The position numbers were made by a program, and so were the translations under genes. Source: Gymnogyps californianus (lineage: Eukaryota; Chordata; Aves; Accipitriformes; Cathartidae). From it: a DNA stretch of 64,000 nucleotides. The stretch is from positions 96,784,914-96,848,913 of the forward strand of contig NC_059471.1 of assembly GCF_018139145.2 (NCBI RefSeq), read 5' to 3'. Of this stretch, positions 60,501 to 64,000 are shown piece after piece; within the stretch, counting starts at the first letter, position 1; the number at the start of each line of letters is the position of its first letter. Below the pieces are notes generated by a model. That model ran no database searches, was not told the origin of the DNA, and worked only from the letters and a program-made list of their open reading frames with translations.

Positions 60501-63500
60501 ATAAAGCTGTAATCAAAGTCTTATTGTATATTATGAGAAGAGTCATATATCAAAGCCAGGTTCTGAGGTTTCCAATTTGAGTGATTTACATGATTTTATA
60601 TCTTTCTTGATGATAAAAGGAACCTCAAAAGCCTAAATCTTACCAAGCTGTTCGCTTTCTTGACATCCTACTGCATTGTATGATTTTTGTATAAATAAAA
60701 ACATAAAACCTTGGTAAGAGACCATAGATGTCGTCCTGTAAAATCGCATAGAGCACGTGGAGCCAAATTCCAAAAACAATGAGAAATGAGAATATTTTTC
60801 AAAAGGAAACTTTTGAGGGTTTTTTGACTGAACACACACATGTAAAACTGAAGATTTTTTTGGTACATTCTGAATGCCATTTAAAATATATTAAAAAAAA
60901 TAAGTAGTAAGCAACCAAACTCCTCATTGTTTGCATATACTTTTAATGAAAGCAGTATCTCGTCCTGGTTGTTTTCTTAAGTTGTTTTTGAAAAATGGAA
61001 ATCCTTCCTGCTAACAGGCACAACGGAAAATGAACTGTTTGAGCTCAAATGTTTTCTAAGCGTGCCAAGAACAGACCATAAAGTGAAAAAAAACTGAACT
61101 AATTAGTTTATTTGTCTCCTAAAACTAAACTAACAAGCAAAAGCCTTTAAAGAACACCGTTCAGAAATACTGATATCAAAGGAAGAGACTGCTGATAATC
61201 CTGGATTCTTTTGCAATGATTTATTCCATATTTTATTGCACAATTTATAAAGAGAATTGCAGCAATTGGAGTCCTTATATTACTACAAGAGATTAAAAGA
61301 TTTTCTTATCAGACAATTCAGAATTGTGATGATTCACACCTTCATTATTTCTTGAAACACTCCAGCTTCCTCCACAAGTACAGCAAAGGTTTTGCATGAC
61401 TACATCCCTTAAACTAAACAGTGCTCATGTCATTTTCCCACGGTGCTCAGAACAAGCTAGGGGTGAAAGAGTAACCCTTTCAAGACAGTTAAACAACTGT
61501 CATTATTTTAAAATAAATGAAGAGGAGCCTGGTTATTTATGACTATGTGCTCATGTTTTATGCATGCCTTACCTTGGAGACATTTGATAGCCCCCTAGAA
61601 CACTTTGTTAGCTGTAGTCTTCAATAATTGTTTGGTAAGGTCACATTGGCCTATTCACGCTCAAAAGGTGGAGATTTGAAGACACAGTATAATAACAGAA
61701 CAAATGGAAAGACACTGGAAAATTATTTTCACTGACAGGGTTTCCACGCAAGCATAAAACCTGGGTCAGGGAGAGTCACTTCAGTTAAAAGTACACGCCA
61801 GTACTTCTCACTGCCAGGTTAAATTAAGGATACGCCCAGCCTTGCTGGGCAGGGTGGAAAAACAGAATGAGAATGAGCCACTTGCAAGGAATTTCTTAAA
61901 ATCAGCTAAGGGGAGCCATCATACTTACAGAGAGTTTTGCTGGATGCCCCAACCAAACACTAGCACAGATCAGACTGCCCTTATGTTCAGGTCTGCAAAA
62001 AAGGTGGAAACTGAGACCCAGGTAGAAGGTAAGCACCTGAAACTCAGGGAGGAGGTCCAGGGAAGACTTTTCTGTTTTTCATACACTTTTCTGGTGTTAT
62101 GAGAGACCTGAGGAGCTGTGCTTGAGAACCTGCTGTACACAAACGTCTCGTTCTTCACACTTGTTCCACAGCATCCTCATATGAAAGTATGTTTTGTTCT
62201 GTAACAGGTAGTCATCTTCTCTACAGATGTGGCTTTTATCAGGAACATCAGTGCTTCCTTGGTAAAGTTGGGGCAGGGTACCCATTCAGGCTTGTACAGG
62301 ATGATGAGGTGCTGTGTTACAAGTCCTGACTTAGGGACTGTGTGTTTTAACCCCGCATTTCCCACATTATTAACTTCAAATTATGCCCCCAAAGAAGTCA
62401 AGGGAGGAGCGCCTTTTCACTTTTGTAATATACCCCATTAAGAAATACTGAGAAGAAATTAGTTTGGGTACTGCCAGTCACACAGAAGATGTTAAGTCTG
62501 ATGCACAGACTCAGAGATGGCATGCTTTCCTCTGCATATATTCTTGAGGTAGGAAAGATGAAAGCTCTCCCTATCCCCTACAACACACACACACATGTGC
62601 TTCATTCAGGAGGTTGCAGTTCTGTTTTGAATGCAAAGTATACCTACAACACACAAACCGGTGACCGCTGGTACCTCTTCTATTGTAATCTTCTCTTTGA
62701 GTTGTGTGGCTTATGGAGGCTTGGAAGTGCTTTCTCCCTGGGATGTCATAGGGCAAAACAAAATGACATCTCTGTATCGCCTTCTATCCTGAGGAGCCCT
62801 AAAAGGGCCCTTCAGTGACTTCCCAATCTCCATTTAAAGGTTCTTTTTAACTGAGAGTTTCATGGGTGAAATATTTAATAGAATGTGAGCCCCGTAGCTC
62901 ATTTAGCTTTGTAGATAGTATATTGTGCTTGAATCTCTCATCCATTCATTCACTTGCATTACATCATAAAGGTATTTTTTAGAAATAAAACTTGAATAGG
63001 GAGATATTTTTCTCAAAGCTTAGCGATTAGCTGGAGATTAGAATTCAATTGAACAGTTTAGTTAAATATGGGTTTGTGTGTGTTGATACGGCTACCCATT
63101 GTCACAGCAGGTATGAGATGTTTGGCAGTTTCCCAACTTTGCTCTCCAGTGGGGGTTTGTAGCAACGCAAAAAAGCAGTGTCCCACCTTTCAGTGAAATA
63201 AAATATTTATCAGAAAATGCTTACTGAAATCCTGCCAGTTTTAAGAGAGAGAAATTTGCATGAAACTGTTTTTGTTTGTTGCAAAGCTTTACATTTTTTT
63301 GACAGAAATGTCTGGGTTTAGTTGATTATTTTTATACAGTTGGGGTTTGTTCCCCCTTCAAGCTAGCTCTGAGGAAACAATATTACAAGAAGAAATAATT
63401 AGGGAAGCCAACAGTCAGCTGCTTTCTCTGAAGAATATTGGGCAGATGACAAACCCACTACAAAATTTGGCACACTATTTATGGGCAGGAAATTTTTGCA

Positions 63501-64000
63501 GAGAAATGACACTCTAGAGATCATGCTAAAGTTGTATGATAGTTTTTTCCTACTGAAACTGAAGGACCAGAATGACAGACAGACAAAAATGAACCAAATT
63601 CTGTGCTCTCTTCTTATCACGATGGTAACTCATATATTTCTCAGTGTGAGATACCTCTTTTTCTGAGCAGTAGCAACATTAATAAATGGTACTCTGAATG
63701 AGGGAGATTTTTGAAATAATCTATTCCAGGTTGGCCTATCATTACCAATAAAATACCTGTGATTTGCACAAAATGTGTAATTTGAGAGCTTTTTTCCACT
63801 GGTGTAACTCTTTCGCTCTTTTAACTCTCAAAAATACAAAAAATGCTTTCAGAATTATTCCCAGCAGCCTTTCTGGACCTGAGCAGCTCTCTCTATATAA
63901 TAAAAAGTATAATAAAAAGTCATGCTCAGCTGTGCTGTTACCAGTGTACAGTGAACACATTTAGCACATTAAGCCTTGATTACATGGTAAAAAAGTCAAA
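57595..64000. other. Terminal non-coding stretch
   Basis: AT-rich DNA without supportable genes. It contains a short CA microsatellite (about 62582-62594). Short overlapping frames on both strands have no recognisable motif. A weak tRNA-like wording near 62885-62950 was not accepted as a gene. Confidence 0.55.

Noticed and set aside
62885..62950. tRNA-like wording (CCGTAGCTCA... followed by TTGAATCTC)
   Set aside because: The A-box-like part is suggestive, but there is no complete B box, no acceptor stem pairing and no cloverleaf I could fold.

Overview
This 64 kb window looks like non-coding vertebrate nuclear DNA, almost certainly from a bird. The evidence is its repeats. There are several CR1 LINE fragments, two of them with 3'-end wording typical of bird CR1. 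There are ancient amniote MIR-type SINE relics, and one solo LTR of an avian endogenous retrovirus. Base composition is AT-rich and mostly CpG-poor. I see no operon-like gene packing, no ribosomal or confident tRNA gene, no CRISPR array and no protein-coding gene I can support. The longest open frame (248 codons, minus strand, 1791-2537) lies wholly inside the LTR and follows its internal tandem repeats. All other open frames are short, overlap on both strands and show no family I recognise. The window is best read as intergenic DNA (a gene desert) or the inside of a very large intron.

Layout. 1-1722 is unique sequence with an 18-base G run. 1723-2879 is a complete solo LTR bounded by the 5-bp target duplication TCTTT; it holds a TATA-like box, eight degenerate tandem units and a poly(A) signal. 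2885-6711 is unique AT-rich DNA with one GC/CpG-rich patch. 6712-7440 and 10888-11616 are a direct duplication of 729 bp with a single mismatch found by eye; the 3.4 kb between them holds a strong Z-DNA-type alternating tract and, at its right end, a CTTC/CCTT tract. 11617-24299 is unique DNA with two CpG-retaining patches, a MIR relic, a long purine-rich strand and a 26-base A run. 24300-25325 is an ancient minus-strand CR1 split by a younger plus-strand CR1. 25326-52891 is mostly featureless, with two weak MIR relics, a short hairpin/direct repeat, a CpG-rich patch and an AT-rich block (51000-51480) that could be a conserved regulatory element. 52892-53395, 57135-57330 and 57528-57594 are further minus-strand CR1 fragments. 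The rest is unique AT-rich DNA.

I did not find a new multi-gene system. The points most worth checking are the near-identical 729-bp direct repeat (recent duplication or assembly artefact), the repeat-built open frames inside the LTR, the nested CR1 pair, and small patches that keep CpG in a CpG-depleted background. All family names come from recognising consensus wording by eye; no alignment was run.
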